A stretch of DNA of 64,000 bases from CBDFJH01 sp965198095 (GTDB taxonomy: Bacteria > Latescibacterota > UBA2968 > GCA-2709665): the NCBI GenBank assembly GCA_965198095.1, contig OZ240239.1:2294001-2358000 (forward strand), in the 5' to 3' direction. Shown piece by piece: positions 43,337 to 51,412 of the stretch. The position numbers and the translations under genes are program-made. Below the pieces are notes generated by a model, which had not been told where the DNA came from, did not search any database, and saw only the letters and a list, made by a program, of their open reading frames with translations. How positions within the stretch are numbered: position 1 is the first letter of the stretch; every line of letters begins with the position of its first letter.

Positions 43337-44175
43337 GAAGCTTGCGCAGAATTCGCGGAGCGGGCGGCCTCTATCCGCTGTCTCAGGGATTCCGTAGCGC
43401 TCCGGGCGGCTTTCGCGAAGTCGGGTCTTCCTGAGGCATATAGGACACTTCGAGAAACGTTGACGAGGATTCCTCGACCGCCGGCGTCTTTTCCGTTCGT
43501 GATGACCGTCTCCGCCTCTCCCCCCTGTGCGCCGATCCCCGGGACGAGGATCGGAAGGTCGGGCGCAATCTCCCGTATCTTTTTCATTTCGTCCGGGTGG
43601 GTGGCGCCGACCACGAGGCCGCACCGACCGCTGGCGGACCACCTGACCGCTTTACGGGCCAGAATCTCGTAAAGCGGCTTCCCGCTGACGGGGAGCCGCT
43701 GCAGGTCCTCGGAGCCAGGGTTCGAGGTGAGGCAGAGCAGGAAGGCGCACCGATCTTTGTAGTCCAGGAAGGGCATCACGGAATCACGACCGAGCAGGGG
43801 ATTCAGGGTCACGGCGTCTGCGTTCAGTTGTCCATAGGCCATGGTGGCGTATCGGGACGCCGTGTTGGGGATATCCCCGGCCTTGTAGTCGAGGATCGTC
43901 GGGATATCCTCTGGAATCGTTTCCAGCACGCCTGTCAATGCTTCCCATCCGCTCTTTCCGAGGGCGCCATAGAAAGCGAAGTTCGGCTTGTACGCACAGA
44001 CCAGATCCTTTGTGGCGTGGACGATTTCCTTCAGAAAGGTCAGGATGGCGTCGGGCTGAGCCTGGAGGTGGTCCGGGAGTCGTTTCGGGTCCGGGTCCAA
44101 CCCGACACAGACCAGACTCTCGTTTCGGGCCGTGGATCGAATGAATTTTTCCTGGAAACTCATGGGTCTGGGCAT
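43333..44175 (-). CDS. pyrF: Orotidine 5'-phosphate decarboxylase (subfamily 2)
   Basis: Last step of UMP synthesis. A TIM barrel with SLVCVGLDPDPKRLP, the catalytic-lysine region (CAYKPNFAFYGALG), TILDYKAGDIPNTASRYA and LVPGIGAQGGEAETVI. 280 aa, the long PyrF form. ATG 44175 is taken; ATG 44163 (MSFQEKFIRSTARNESLVCV) fits homologues equally well. The TAG stop lies in the inverted repeat of the adjoining MITE-like element, so the last residues may be foreign. Confidence 0.95.
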   Translation of the reverse strand: MPRPMSFQEKFIRSTARNESLVCVGLDPDPKRLPDHLQAQPDAILTFLKEIVHATKDLVCAYKPNFAFYGALGKSGWEALTGVLETIPEDIPTILDYKAGDIPNTASRYATMAYGQLNADAVTLNPLLGRDSVMPFLDYKDRCAFLLCLTSNPGSEDLQRLPVSGKPLYEILARKAVRWSASGRCGLVVGATHPDEMKKIREIAPDLPILVPGIGAQGGEAETVITNGKDAGGRGILVNVSRSVLYASGRPDFAKAARSATESLRQRIEAARSANSAQAS

Positions 44176-44183
44176 CCATCAAT

Positions 44184-44222
44184 CAAACCGGCGGACCCGC
44201 TTTGGGGAGTCCGCCGGTTTGA
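44184..44222 (-). terminator. Terminator of rnpB
   Basis: A perfect inverted repeat AAACCGGCGGAC / GTCCGCCGGTTT (12 bp, extendable by one) with a 12-nt loop lies directly after the RNase P 3' end on the minus strand, followed by GATT. The T-run is short. It ends eight bases before the pyrF ATG, so it also sits in the pyrF leader. Confidence 0.75.
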
Positions 44223-44225
44223 TGA

Positions 44226-44603
44226 GCGAGTGGGCCTGTAAGCCGAGTTCTGTCATTCGATCCGGTTTGTGACCGAATGGATGGCCATTTATCTGGGATA
44301 TCGGTTACCCGATACCTCGTGCGGCCAACCCGAGCGTTGTAGCGAGGCGGGTCACCTCTCCGCTCCTATTTGGCCTTGCTTCGGATGGGGTTTGCCGTGC
44401 CGCTCCCGTCGCCGGGAAGCGCGGTGGGCTCTTACTCCGCCGTTTCACCCTTGCCCGCAGCGGAACCGGAGTTCCGCCCGCTGGCGGTCTGTTCTCTGTG
44501 GCACTTTCCGTCGGGTTGCCCCGCCTGGGCGTTACCCAGCATCCTTCCCTGTGGAGCTCGGACTTTCCTCACCCTATCGGGCGCGGCCATCCGGCCCACT
44601 CGC
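44226..44603 (-). ncRNA. rnpB: RNase P RNA (bacterial type A)
   Basis: Catalytic RNA that matures tRNA 5' ends. On the minus strand the P1 helix GCGAGTGGGCC (44603-44593) pairs with GGCCCACTCGC (44236-44226). Universal segments are present in order: GAGGAAAGTCC (44570-44560), CCACAGAGAACAGACCGCC, AGGGTGAAACGG with GTAAGAGCCCACCGC, AGAGGTGACCCG and the 3' ACAGAACTCGGCTTACAG. About 378 nt. Its 5' end overlaps the 3' end of rnhA by 30 bases on the same strand. No separate promoter was recognised, so it may be read through from rnhA. Confidence 0.95.
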
Positions 44604-45008
44604 CGTGGTCCCCTTCAGGATTCCCTCGTTCGCCAGTCTGTCAGCCTCCTGGTTTTCGGAACGACCGACGTGCTGAATCCGGAACCCTTCAAATCGATCC
44701 GCCAACGCTTGCGCCTTCTCGTAGAGCGGCCTCAGCGATCGCGTCTTGACCTTGTAAACACCTTTCAACTGGTTTACGACCAGCTCACTGTCGGAGATGA
44801 CGCTGACCCGCCTTGCGCCCGCCTCCTTCGCCAGCTCAAGGCCCCGAATGAGCGCCTGGTACTCTGCAGAATTGTTCGTGGCCTCGCCAATGTAGCCAGC
44901 GTAGCTCATGAGCGGTTTGCCGCCTGATCTGATCCGCACGCCGATCCCAGCTCGGCCCGGGTTTCCTTTGGAGGCACCGTCTACTTCGAGCGTTACCTGA
45001 CCGTTCAC
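44574..45008 (-). CDS. rnhA: Ribonuclease HI
   Basis: Cuts RNA in RNA-DNA hybrids. Motifs: VTLEVDGASKGNPGRAGIGV (first catalytic Asp), NNSAEYQALIRGLELAKEAG (Glu), SVISDSELVVNQLKGVYKVK (Asp) and ENQEADRLANE (last Asp). 144 aa. The open frame reaches 45128, but GTG 45008 overlaps the upstream stop (GTGA) and gives the normal RNase H start. The final ten codons lie inside the RNase P RNA gene. Confidence 0.92.
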   Translation of the reverse strand: MNGQVTLEVDGASKGNPGRAGIGVRIRSGGKPLMSYAGYIGEATNNSAEYQALIRGLELAKEAGARRVSVISDSELVVNQLKGVYKVKTRSLRPLYEKAQALADRFEGFRIQHVGRSENQEADRLANEGILKGTTASGPDGRAR

Positions 45009-45724
45009 ACACCCACGTTTTCGGTCCAAACGAGAACCCTTCCACAGTTTTCGCAACGAATCACTTGATCCTGCCTGCGGACTTCGACCATCCGCTGGGG
45101 AGCCATCTGGCGGAAGCATCCTCCGCAAGACCCTTTTTCCAAAGGAACAACGGCCACGCCCCCTCTTACGACGCTTCGGATGCGGGAGTAGATAGAAAGC
45201 GGCCTCCTTTCGATCTGGGAGGCCAGATGATCCCTTCGTTCCTCACATCCTCGCATATTTTCGTCGAGTGAAACCAGTTTGGACTCCAGGGATGCGATCC
45301 TGTTTCGTTTTTCACACGCCACATCGCCGAAGAGCTTCCGCTCGTCCTTCAGTTTTTCCGTCAGCACTTCGGATTTTTCAATATTCTCCAGGATGGCGGT
45401 CTCAGTCTCTTCCACACGGGCCTGCAACGCCTCAATTTCGTGCTGAATCGCGTCGTACTCCTTGTTGGTTTTGACTTCATAGAGGCGATCTTGATGTTTT
45501 TTCAGGTCCAGATTGATGGCTTCCAGCTCCCGTTCCAAGAGGCGCTGGTTCTTTTCGAGCGCTTCTTGCCTCTGGACCTTCTCGCCCAACTGTTCTTCGG
45601 CGCGGTCCAGTTCCCCTTGAAGCGCTGAAATTTCTCTTGGATAGTCCTTTTGGGACCTTCTAAGCGTGTCGATCTCTATGTCGATCTGCTGCAGGTTCAA
45701 CAACAGTGTCAAGCTTTCTCGCAT
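45005..45724 (-). CDS. Coiled-coil protein with C-terminal C4 zinc ribbon (CdsZ/DUF164 family)
   Basis: 239 residues: a long antiparallel coiled coil (~8-170, for example EKNQRLLERELEAINLDLKK) followed by a zinc ribbon (SCGGCFRQMAPQ ... RCENCGRVLVW). The family is widespread in bacteria with unclear function; the chlamydial relative CdsZ has been linked to cell-surface or secretion processes. Starts at ATG 45724 behind AAGGAGCAATGC. It overlaps rnhA by four bases, as in many genomes where the two are paired. Confidence 0.88.
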   Translation of the reverse strand: MRESLTLLLNLQQIDIEIDTLRRSQKDYPREISALQGELDRAEEQLGEKVQRQEALEKNQRLLERELEAINLDLKKHQDRLYEVKTNKEYDAIQHEIEALQARVEETETAILENIEKSEVLTEKLKDERKLFGDVACEKRNRIASLESKLVSLDENMRGCEERRDHLASQIERRPLSIYSRIRSVVRGGVAVVPLEKGSCGGCFRQMAPQRMVEVRRQDQVIRCENCGRVLVWTENVGV

Positions 45725-45759
45725 GCCTGCATTGCTCCTTACGGTACGGTTAGACCCGC

Positions 45760-45796
45760 AAAAAAGAAAGGCGCATCGATCTGCGATGCACCTTTC
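45760..45796 (-). terminator. Terminator of tRNA-Val
   Basis: Minus strand GAAAGGTGCATCG / CGATGCGCCTTTC (13-bp stem with one G-U) followed by TTTTTT. Confidence 0.88.
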
Positions 45797-45873
45797 TGAG
45801 TTGGAACCAGCGTTCCGTGTTCTCGCCCTGTGAGTTCAATTTGCCCAAGTACGGCTTCGTAGGCGTTGCAGAG

Positions 45874-45947
45874 TGGGCGATACCGGATTCGAACCAGTGA
45901 CCTCTGGTATGTGAGACCAGCGCTCTAACCGACTGAGCTAATCGCCC
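45874..45947 (-). tRNA. tRNA-Val (anticodon CAC)
   Basis: Minus strand GGGCGATTAGCTCAGTCGGT start; acceptor GGGCGAT/ATCGCCC, anticodon stem CTGGT/ACCAG with loop CTCACAT giving CAC, T-arm with GGTTCGAATCC. CCA is not encoded. Reads GUG valine codons. Confidence 0.95.
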
Positions 45948-46035
45948 GTAGAGAGGCAGTTTGAGAGGCAACTTCAATAGGCGTCCTTTGCCAACGCCAG
46001 GCATTGCTCGTTCCACGGTCTGAAATGAGTCATGA

Positions 46036-46064
46036 AATAAACATAAACGCTTCGTGAAAGTCAA
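46036..46064 (-). promoter_or_regulatory. Promoter of tRNA-Val
   Basis: Minus strand TTGACT (46064-46059), 17 bp, TTTATT (46041-46036), implying a leader of about 80 nt. Confidence 0.6.
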
Positions 46065-46132
46065 GCGGCTTGTTCCTGCGGAGATCAGTCGGCCCACGGA
46101 CTGTGAATGGTTGTAAATTAAGCCATTTGAGC

Positions 46133-46161
46133 TTGCTTCGATTCGGGGATTTGAATATATT
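46133..46161 (+). promoter_or_regulatory. Promoter of tRNA-Glu
   Basis: TTGCTT (46133-46138), 17 bp, TATATT (46156-46161); the tRNA starts 22 bases downstream. Confidence 0.7.
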
Positions 46162-46182
46162 CGGCAGGTGTTTCACAGCGGT

Positions 46183-46257
46183 GACCCCGTCGTTCAGCGG
46201 TTAGGACACCGGGCTTTCAATCCGGCAACGGGGGTTCGACTCCCCTCGGGGTCACCA
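46183..46257 (+). tRNA. tRNA-Glu (anticodon TTC)
   Basis: Starts GACCCCGTCGTTCAGCGG. Acceptor GACCCCG/CGGGGTC, anticodon loop CTTTCAA between CCGGG and TCCGG giving TTC, T-arm GGTTCGACTCC, discriminator A and encoded CCA (46255-46257). Confidence 0.96.
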
Positions 46258-46275
46258 TACACATTTGCGACGCAT

Positions 46276-46320
46276 AAGAGCCCGGCAGGATCACTTCCAG
46301 CCGGGCTCTTGCCGTTTTCG
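46276..46320 (+). terminator. Terminator of tRNA-Glu
   Basis: Perfect 11-bp stem AAGAGCCCGGC (46276-46286) / GCCGGGCTCTT (46300-46310) followed by GCCGTTTTC. Confidence 0.8.
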
Positions 46321-46441
46321 GGAGGTGATTTTTCGCAGTGGCGGTTTGATCCGGGATGCTCAACCCGCACCTCGCGGAGCCGTCTGGTTTTCTTGCTGGC
46401 GTCCGGATACAACGCAGCCGGAACGGAGCGCGAAAGTGCGC

Positions 46442-46480
46442 AACAGGGTCGCGGCCTTCCCGGCCGCGACCCTGTTTGTT
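46442..46480 (+). terminator. Very stable hairpin, probable terminator
   Basis: A perfect 15-bp stem AACAGGGTCGCGGCC / GGCCGCGACCCTGTT with loop TTCCC and a TGTT tail. No gene is recognised between the tRNA-Glu terminator and this hairpin. Confidence 0.65.
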
Positions 46481-46496
46481 CTGCCCTAAATCCCTG

Positions 46497-46525
46497 TTGA
46501 CAAAAAGCATAGGACGTTGTATATT
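46497..46525 (+). promoter_or_regulatory. Strong promoter in front of a short non-coding transcript
   Basis: TTGACA (46497-46502), 17 bp, TATATT (46520-46525). Predicted start near 46532. Confidence 0.82.
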
Positions 46526-46531
46526 CCGCTA

Positions 46532-46604
46532 GGGCTATGGAATGGCCCAATTGGGATCCTCGGACATGATAGGGGTGGGATGGCCGGGGATCCCGTTTTT
46601 TTTT
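46532..46604 (+). ncRNA. Candidate small RNA (~73 nt) ending in a strong terminator
   Basis: Between the promoter at 46497-46525 and a terminator stem GGGATCC-T-CGG (46553-46563) / CCG-G-GGATCCC (46584-46594), followed by nine T (46596-46604). A self-complementary CCCAATTGGG (46546-46555) overlaps the left arm of the stem, so an alternative fold is possible. No reading frame of any length fits. It matches no RNA family I can name (not SRP, 6S or tmRNA). It could also be a transcription attenuator, but no gene follows closely. Confidence 0.55.
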
Positions 46605-46647
46605 GTGCAACCGTCCTCCATACTGGGCGTGTAAACAGCTGAAGACA

Positions 46648-46718
46648 GCCCTTTTCCCGACCACGCTTTTTGGACTTCCCTCCCGCCAAAAGGCCTCTGA
46701 TCGGGAAAGGGCCTTTTT
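46648..46718 (+). terminator. Two mutually exclusive hairpins before a T-run
   Basis: A long-range stem GCCCTTTTCCCGA (46648-46660) / TCGGGAAAGGGC (46701-46712) competes with a local stem AAAAGGCC (46688-46695) / GGCCTTTT (46710-46717). The local stem runs into TTTTT and resembles a terminator; the other would break it. This looks like an attenuator layout. Confidence 0.5.
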
Positions 46719-46753
46719 CTTTGAGGCCGACCTCTTTTTACCTGAATCATTCA

Positions 46754-47165
46754 GTGCGCCGTGGAAAGGCGCGGATCTCCAGTGGGTGAGAGTCCCACCC
46801 GACAAGAGTTGCTCCAGCCTGCCTGCGCCTGCCTGTCCCTGCCTGCTGAAGCAGGCGACCTGCCTGCCGGCAAGGCAGGGGCAGGCGGCAGACAGGCCGG
46901 AAGCTCGGCAGGCAGGTCGGTAGCAATCGGAGCGGTGACGTAGGCAACGAAATCGCCGAAGCCTCCGGTGTAGGGGGTCGTAAGGCAACTCGGCGAGTAT
47001 GCAGGCCGTAACGTGAGTGAACGCTGAGCGGGCCTACCAGTGACTTCGTGGTAGGCAGGCCTCGAAAAGGGCAATGCGGGAGCCGACCCGCCTGAATTTC
47101 GGGGAAGGCCGCCGTCGTTGGAGAAGGGAGCAACGCGAGCACCCAACGGTCCCGCCGGGCAATTC
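46754..47165 (+). other. Group II intron fragment (5' end and domain I), no reverse transcriptase
   Basis: Begins GTGCGCC, the group II 5' consensus, followed by GGGTGAGAGTCCCACC and, further on, GGGGGTCGTAAGGCAACTCG, GTAACGTGAGTGAACGCTGA and GAGCGGGCCTACC, all typical wording of domain I of bacterial group II introns (from memory). Domains II-VI and the RT/maturase ORF are absent; the sequence ends before a promoter at 47188. A block of family-1 repeats (46815-46927) is inserted in it. Confidence 0.6.
46815..46927. repeat. Cluster of family-1 palindromic repeats inside the intron fragment
   Basis: Several tandem and nested copies: AGCCTGCCTGCGCCTGCCTG at the start, a 40-bp segment 46858-46897 identical to hsdM 2343-2382, and the closing GCAGGCAGGT (~46917-46926). 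The intron-like sequence reads GTTGCTCC before and CGGTAGCAATCGG after. Confidence 0.8.
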
Positions 47166-47187
47166 CAATTAAGACGAAAAGACGGTC

Positions 47188-47216
47188 TTGACACCTGAAC
47201 ATTTGTTTAGTATATT
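47188..47216 (+). promoter_or_regulatory. Promoter of the 47264 gene
   Basis: TTGACA (47188-47193), 17 bp, TATATT (47211-47216). Confidence 0.8.
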
Positions 47217-47263
47217 TCCTTTATCCGGTAAAAACGGCTGCTTCTGTCGAGCCAATCCAAACT

Positions 47264-47578
47264 GTGGGGTATCGATTGGAACCTGTGAACGCTCGCGGCG
47301 TCCTCACGGAGCTTGGCGATGACTTCTGTCGGGTCGTGGATCGCATCGTAAACGAGCTGGACGATCAGTCGATTGATTGCCTGGACCGAGAGCGTCTCGC
47401 GGGAGTGGAGGTAGCTGAACGAACGGTTGATGCCAGAGCTCGGGAATTGCAGCGAGGACTCTGCGGGACCGGAGAATGGAAGGCGGCTCTAGCCGACTAC
47501 GAAGCGCATTGGGTCAAGATTCTTAGCGGGCTCGGAGAAAGGAGAAACTGGGCAGAGGGGGCCGGTTCGGCGGGATAG
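47264..47578 (+). CDS. Hypothetical protein (104 aa)
   Basis: Not recognised. An acidic, mostly helical protein (LTELGDDFCRVVDRIVNELD, VEVAERTVDARARELQRGLC, WKAALADYEAHWVKILSGLG). GTG 47264 is taken as start; GTG 47285 (VNARGVL) is possible. Neither has a good ribosome-binding site. What supports it is that the frame lies neatly between its own promoter (47188-47216) and terminator (47654-47689). Confidence 0.5.
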   Translation: MGYRLEPVNARGVLTELGDDFCRVVDRIVNELDDQSIDCLDRERLAGVEVAERTVDARARELQRGLCGTGEWKAALADYEAHWVKILSGLGERRNWAEGAGSAG

Positions 47579-47653
47579 ATCCGTCCGCGCTTCGTTTTCA
47601 GGTCGCGTAGACTTCCAAATGTGCCCTTGCGAGCGCTTCCAGCGCTCCGTGAA

Positions 47654-47689
47654 GGATGGATTCCAACCTGCGAATCCGTCCTTTTTTTT
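47654..47689 (+). terminator. Terminator after the 47264 gene
   Basis: Stem GGATGGATTC (47654-47663) / GAATCCGTCC (47672-47681), one G-U pair, then eight T. Confidence 0.87.
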
Positions 47690-47739
47690 CTCAGCGAGGG
47701 TCTGAAACCGATCTTCACCAGGCATTGCCGAAGAAATTG

Positions 47740-47769
47740 TTGACACGGACGGTCGCAGGATATCATAAT
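47740..47769 (+). promoter_or_regulatory. Promoter of the LysR-type gene
   Basis: TTGACA (47740-47745), 18 bp, CATAAT (47764-47769), then an AT-rich leader of about 45 nt to ATG 47822. Confidence 0.65.
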
Positions 47770-47821
47770 ACATTAACCAAATTTATTAATACAGGCTGAT
47801 CGATTTTATTTGTTAATCAAT

Positions 47822-48730
47822 ATGGATCTGGATCAACTCAGAGGCTTTTTCGAGACGGCCCGCCATAAGAGTTTTACCCGAGCCGCGGAGAAGCTGTTTT
47901 TGACCCAACCCGCGATAAGCCTGCAGGTGAAGGCGCTCGAGACGGAACTGGGGGAAAGGCTGTTCGAGCGGCACGGAAAGCGTGTCATCCTGACTGAAGC
48001 CGGCCGCAGGCTGATGAAGAAGGCGCAGGAGATCTTCGAAACGGTCGAGGCGGCGAGACAAGAAATGGCCGATTTGAGGGAGCTCCGCGTCGGTCGGGTC
48101 TCCGTTGGGGCGAGCGATACGAATTGCGCTTATGTCCTCCCCCGCTCGGTTACGGCCTATCGTAAGGCGTACCCCGGTGTGGAGATTCGGCTTATGGACA
48201 GAATGTCACCGGGCGTCGAGCGGCTCGTGTTGGATGGCGTTGTTGACTTTGGGCTGGCGACATTCCCCGTTTCAGAACCTCGGTTGGAGAGTGATCCGCT
48301 TTTCGATCGCGAGGACGTCGTGATCTTTCCCCCTGGACACCCCATAGCTGGGAATCATGCGATTACGTTAAAAGACCTGAGTTCGTATCCCCTGCTTCTG
48401 CTCGAACGCGGCAGTACCAGCCGCGCGTTGATGGACCGATCCTTCCTGGAGGCCGGTTTCGTCGCTGATGTGGCGATGGAGCTCGGAAGCATAGAAGTGA
48501 TAAAACGGTTCGTGGAGATTGGGTTGGGCATCGCTCTCGTACCGAAGATCGCCGTTGCCTCCGAGGTTCGGGAAGGTCGGGTCATCGCGAGCCGCGTCAC
48601 GGATCTTCCGATACGGAGCGTTGGGGTCGTAAAGCGTGCCGGAGTTCGTCTGTCTCAGGCAGCGGAGGTATTCCTGCACTTCCTCAGATCGGACGTGTCG
48701 GAAGGGCTTGAAAAAAATCTTGGAGATTAG
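47822..48730 (+). CDS. LysR-family transcriptional regulator
   Basis: N-terminal winged helix-turn-helix (MDLDQLRGFFETARHKSFTR, AAEKLFLTQPAISLQVKALE, residues 1-60) and a periplasmic-binding-like effector domain (~90-295) with VSVGASDTNCAYVLPRSVTA and IPLVPKIAV-type closing strand. 302 aa. The wording is closest to CbnR/CysB-like members, but the effector and target are unknown. No divergent partner gene: the flanking gene is on the same strand, so autoregulation through its own leader is the simplest assumption. Confidence 0.93.
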   Translation: MDLDQLRGFFETARHKSFTRAAEKLFLTQPAISLQVKALETELGERLFERHGKRVILTEAGRRLMKKAQEIFETVEAARQEMADLRELRVGRVSVGASDTNCAYVLPRSVTAYRKAYPGVEIRLMDRMSPGVERLVLDGVVDFGLATFPVSEPRLESDPLFDREDVVIFPPGHPIAGNHAITLKDLSSYPLLLLERGSTSRALMDRSFLEAGFVADVAMELGSIEVIKRFVEIGLGIALVPKIAVASEVREGRVIASRVTDLPIRSVGVVKRAGVRLSQAAEVFLHFLRSDVSEGLEKNLGD

Positions 48731-49027
48731 GTCACCTGACAGGGCAAGTCGAATCTCTCGGCGCATCGCCTGCGCAGGAGCGAGCAGGTCGGCCGGCAAG
48801 GTTGGGAAAGATCTTGGCATTCACGACCTGAACGCGGTGTCCGAGGGTGAGAAGGCCCTCACCGCTCGACGGCTTGTGTCTGAGACCGGTTTTGTTTATC
48901 ATGCAACTGGACTTTCTCAACGTTGGGTTGACGCGGGGCTCGGATTGGTTGTTGATTCCAGCCCCGAAAATTCGTATGCCCGATTTTCCCGTCGATCGTC
49001 CGATCTCTTGTAAGAGAAGGCGCACGG

Positions 49028-51412
49028 GTGCTCTTATTACCAAGATCTCTTGCTGTCTTTGTCCTCTCTCTGGCGCTTCCTGGCAGTGCCGTATTGGCAG
49101 ATCCAGCGGACGAGGTCCAGGCCGAAGCCCTCTATGAGGAAGGCCTGAAGCTGCAGGAAGCCGGGCAGCGGAGTGAGGCTGCTCGTCGATTTCGGGCCGC
49201 GATCGAGATCGATGACAAACACGCCCCCTCATTCGTCGGTCTGGGCCATATCCACTTGCGACAGGGCGAGCTGAAAGAAGCGGAGAGGGCCTTCAAGCAG
49301 GCGCTTCGCAAGAAGAAGAGATACGCCCCGGCCTTCAACGGCCTCGGGCTGGTCTACAGAGAGAAGAAAAACGAGCTGCGGCGGGCGATCGGTTTTTTCC
49401 GCGACGCCGTTCGAGCGGACAAGGCCTATTCGGAGGGTCAGTACAACTTGGCTCAGACCCTTCAGCAGTATGGGAGCAGTGAAACCCTTCGCGCCTATCG
49501 GAATGTCGTGAAGATCGATCCAGCCCATCCCGATGCCCTGTTTCAGATCGGGCGCATCCACGAAACGAACGAAGATTACGCGGGGGGGGAAACGGCTTAC
49601 CGCGGACAGATCGACGTGAATGCGAAACACTATGGCGCCCGGCTTCGGCTCGGCATGATGCTGAACCTCCAAGGCCGGAGCGACGAGGCGATGGCGACGT
49701 TCGAGGGGGTTGCGGCCATCCCGAATCCCCACCGGCGGTACGCCGTGCTCGAGTTGGCGGGGGTCCATCAGAGGCGGCGGGATTATGACCGTTCGCAGTC
49801 GCTGTTCGAAGCCTACATCGAGGCCTTGGACCCCGAAGAGCAGGCAATCTACCACGACCTGGGCCTCGTGGCCGGGGGTGGGGCGCTGCAGCGATTCGAA
49901 ACAGCCTCTGCAGAGGAACAAAAGGAGATCTCCGAGGCCTTCTGGAAGGATCGAGACCCCGCGCCGGCCACGGAGGCGAACGAGAGGCTGCTGGAGCATT
50001 ACCGGCGCGTCGCCCACGCCAGAGAGCACTACGGTTCCCGAACCTATCCGTGGGACGATCGCGGTGAAGCTTACATCCGGTACGGGGAACCGGATCACGT
50101 GAGCCGTTCGAGAGACATCCGGCTGGAGAGGGGCTCCAAACTGGTGGCCCTCAAAGACCGCTTGATCCAACGGGCAGGAGAGGCCATTCCTGAGCTGATA
50201 CGGGATCGAGCGGAGATTACGGGGCGTGGAGGATCCGTCGCAGATGCGGACTACTCGGAGGATGAAGATCCAGAAGGGCTGTCAGAGGGGCTGAGGCCAC
50301 AGCGGATCGCGAGAGAGGCCGAGCTGAGAGGGGCAACGATCCTTGGATGGCCCGTCTACCCTGTCGCTGAGCACGCCACCTGGGAATACTGGATCTACAC
50401 CGATGTGGGCCCGGGGATCGAAGTCACGTTTGTGCAGCGACAACACGGCGGGTCCTACGAGTATGCGAAGATGCCTTTGGGGACCGGCCGAATTGCGCGG
50501 ATCTGGCGGGAGATGAACCCCGAGGTCGTCATCGAACGGATTGCACTCAGGACGCCGAGCCGTTACACGCCGGACTTTGCCGCGGGGATCCTCGATTTTG
50601 CGTTCTACACAGCCGCGTTCAAGGCGAGCGAAGAAACGAGCGGGCTGGAGATCTATTACGGTATTCCGATGCGTGACCTTACAGCGGTGCCCATAGAAGA
50701 CGGCGGGAAGGCGGTCTATCTCGAGCGTGGGGTGGCGGTCTACGACGCCTCCAACAGAGAGGTGCATCGGATGCATCAGGAGATGGCCCTGCGCGTAAGA
50801 GATGTCGTGGATACCTCCGCAGGGGTCTTCATCCCGGAAGTAGACCGAATCGAGCTGTCTCCCGGAAGCTACCGGTTTGCGATACAGGTCGTGGATCGGA
50901 GTTCAGGGAAGTCACAGGTCTACAATCACCAGAGGATCGTGAAGGGTTACGGCGGTGAATCACTCATGCTGAGCGATATCGAACTGGCTGGATCTATCGA
51001 AGTGGCTGACAAGGGGCGGTTTCAGAAGGGTGACGTTGCCGTGATCCCCATGGCGTCAAGGACCTATCTGTCGAATCAGCCCGTGTTCATCTACTATGAA
51101 ATCTACAATCTGACGCGGGACGAATTCGGCGCCACGAATTATCGGGTGTCATACGAAGTTCGGTCTATGGAACGGAAATCGGTCGGGGCCCGGATCCTGG
51201 GAGGGTTCGGAAACCTGCTCGGAAAGCGTGAAGATCGCGGCACGATCACGATTGAGTACGAACAGATAGGTGCCGAGGTGAATGAGCAGGGATATCTGGA
51301 GCTCGACATGTCCCAGTCAGAGCCCGGACGTCAGCTGTTAAGGATCAAAGTTACGGACCGAAACAGCGGGAAGAGCGCCAGGGCGGTCGCGAGATTTACG
51401 ATTCAGGATTGA
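49028..51412 (+). CDS. GWxTD-domain protein with N-terminal TPRs
   Basis: 794 residues. A signal peptide (MLLLPRSLAVFVLSLALPGS) precedes six or seven TPR units (EALYEEGLKLQEAGQRSEAA to ~residue 290), then the GWxTD core: FWKDRDPAPATEANERLLEH, YRRVAHAREHYGSRTYPWDD, RGEAYIRYGEPDHVSRSRDI. The namesake GWxTD reads YPWDD here. The C-terminal half is beta-rich (IELAGSIEVADKGRFQKGDV, VFIYYEIYNLTRDEFGATNY). The family is common in FCB and Gemmatimonadota-type genomes and has no assigned function; export is likely. The start is GTG 49028. The 297-bp gap before it shows no gene. Confidence 0.85.
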   Translation: MLLLPRSLAVFVLSLALPGSAVLADPADEVQAEALYEEGLKLQEAGQRSEAARRFRAAIEIDDKHAPSFVGLGHIHLRQGELKEAERAFKQALRKKKRYAPAFNGLGLVYREKKNELRRAIGFFRDAVRADKAYSEGQYNLAQTLQQYGSSETLRAYRNVVKIDPAHPDALFQIGRIHETNEDYAGGETAYRGQIDVNAKHYGARLRLGMMLNLQGRSDEAMATFEGVAAIPNPHRRYAVLELAGVHQRRRDYDRSQSLFEAYIEALDPEEQAIYHDLGLVAGGGALQRFETASAEEQKEISEAFWKDRDPAPATEANERLLEHYRRVAHAREHYGSRTYPWDDRGEAYIRYGEPDHVSRSRDIRLERGSKLVALKDRLIQRAGEAIPELIRDRAEITGRGGSVADADYSEDEDPEGLSEGLRPQRIAREAELRGATILGWPVYPVAEHATWEYWIYTDVGPGIEVTFVQRQHGGSYEYAKMPLGTGRIARIWREMNPEVVIERIALRTPSRYTPDFAAGILDFAFYTAAFKASEETSGLEIYYGIPMRDLTAVPIEDGGKAVYLERGVAVYDASNREVHRMHQEMALRVRDVVDTSAGVFIPEVDRIELSPGSYRFAIQVVDRSSGKSQVYNHQRIVKGYGGESLMLSDIELAGSIEVADKGRFQKGDVAVIPMASRTYLSNQPVFIYYEIYNLTRDEFGATNYRVSYEVRSMERKSVGARILGGFGNLLGKREDRGTITIEYEQIGAEVNEQGYLELDMSQSEPGRQLLRIKVTDRNSGKSARAVARFTIQD

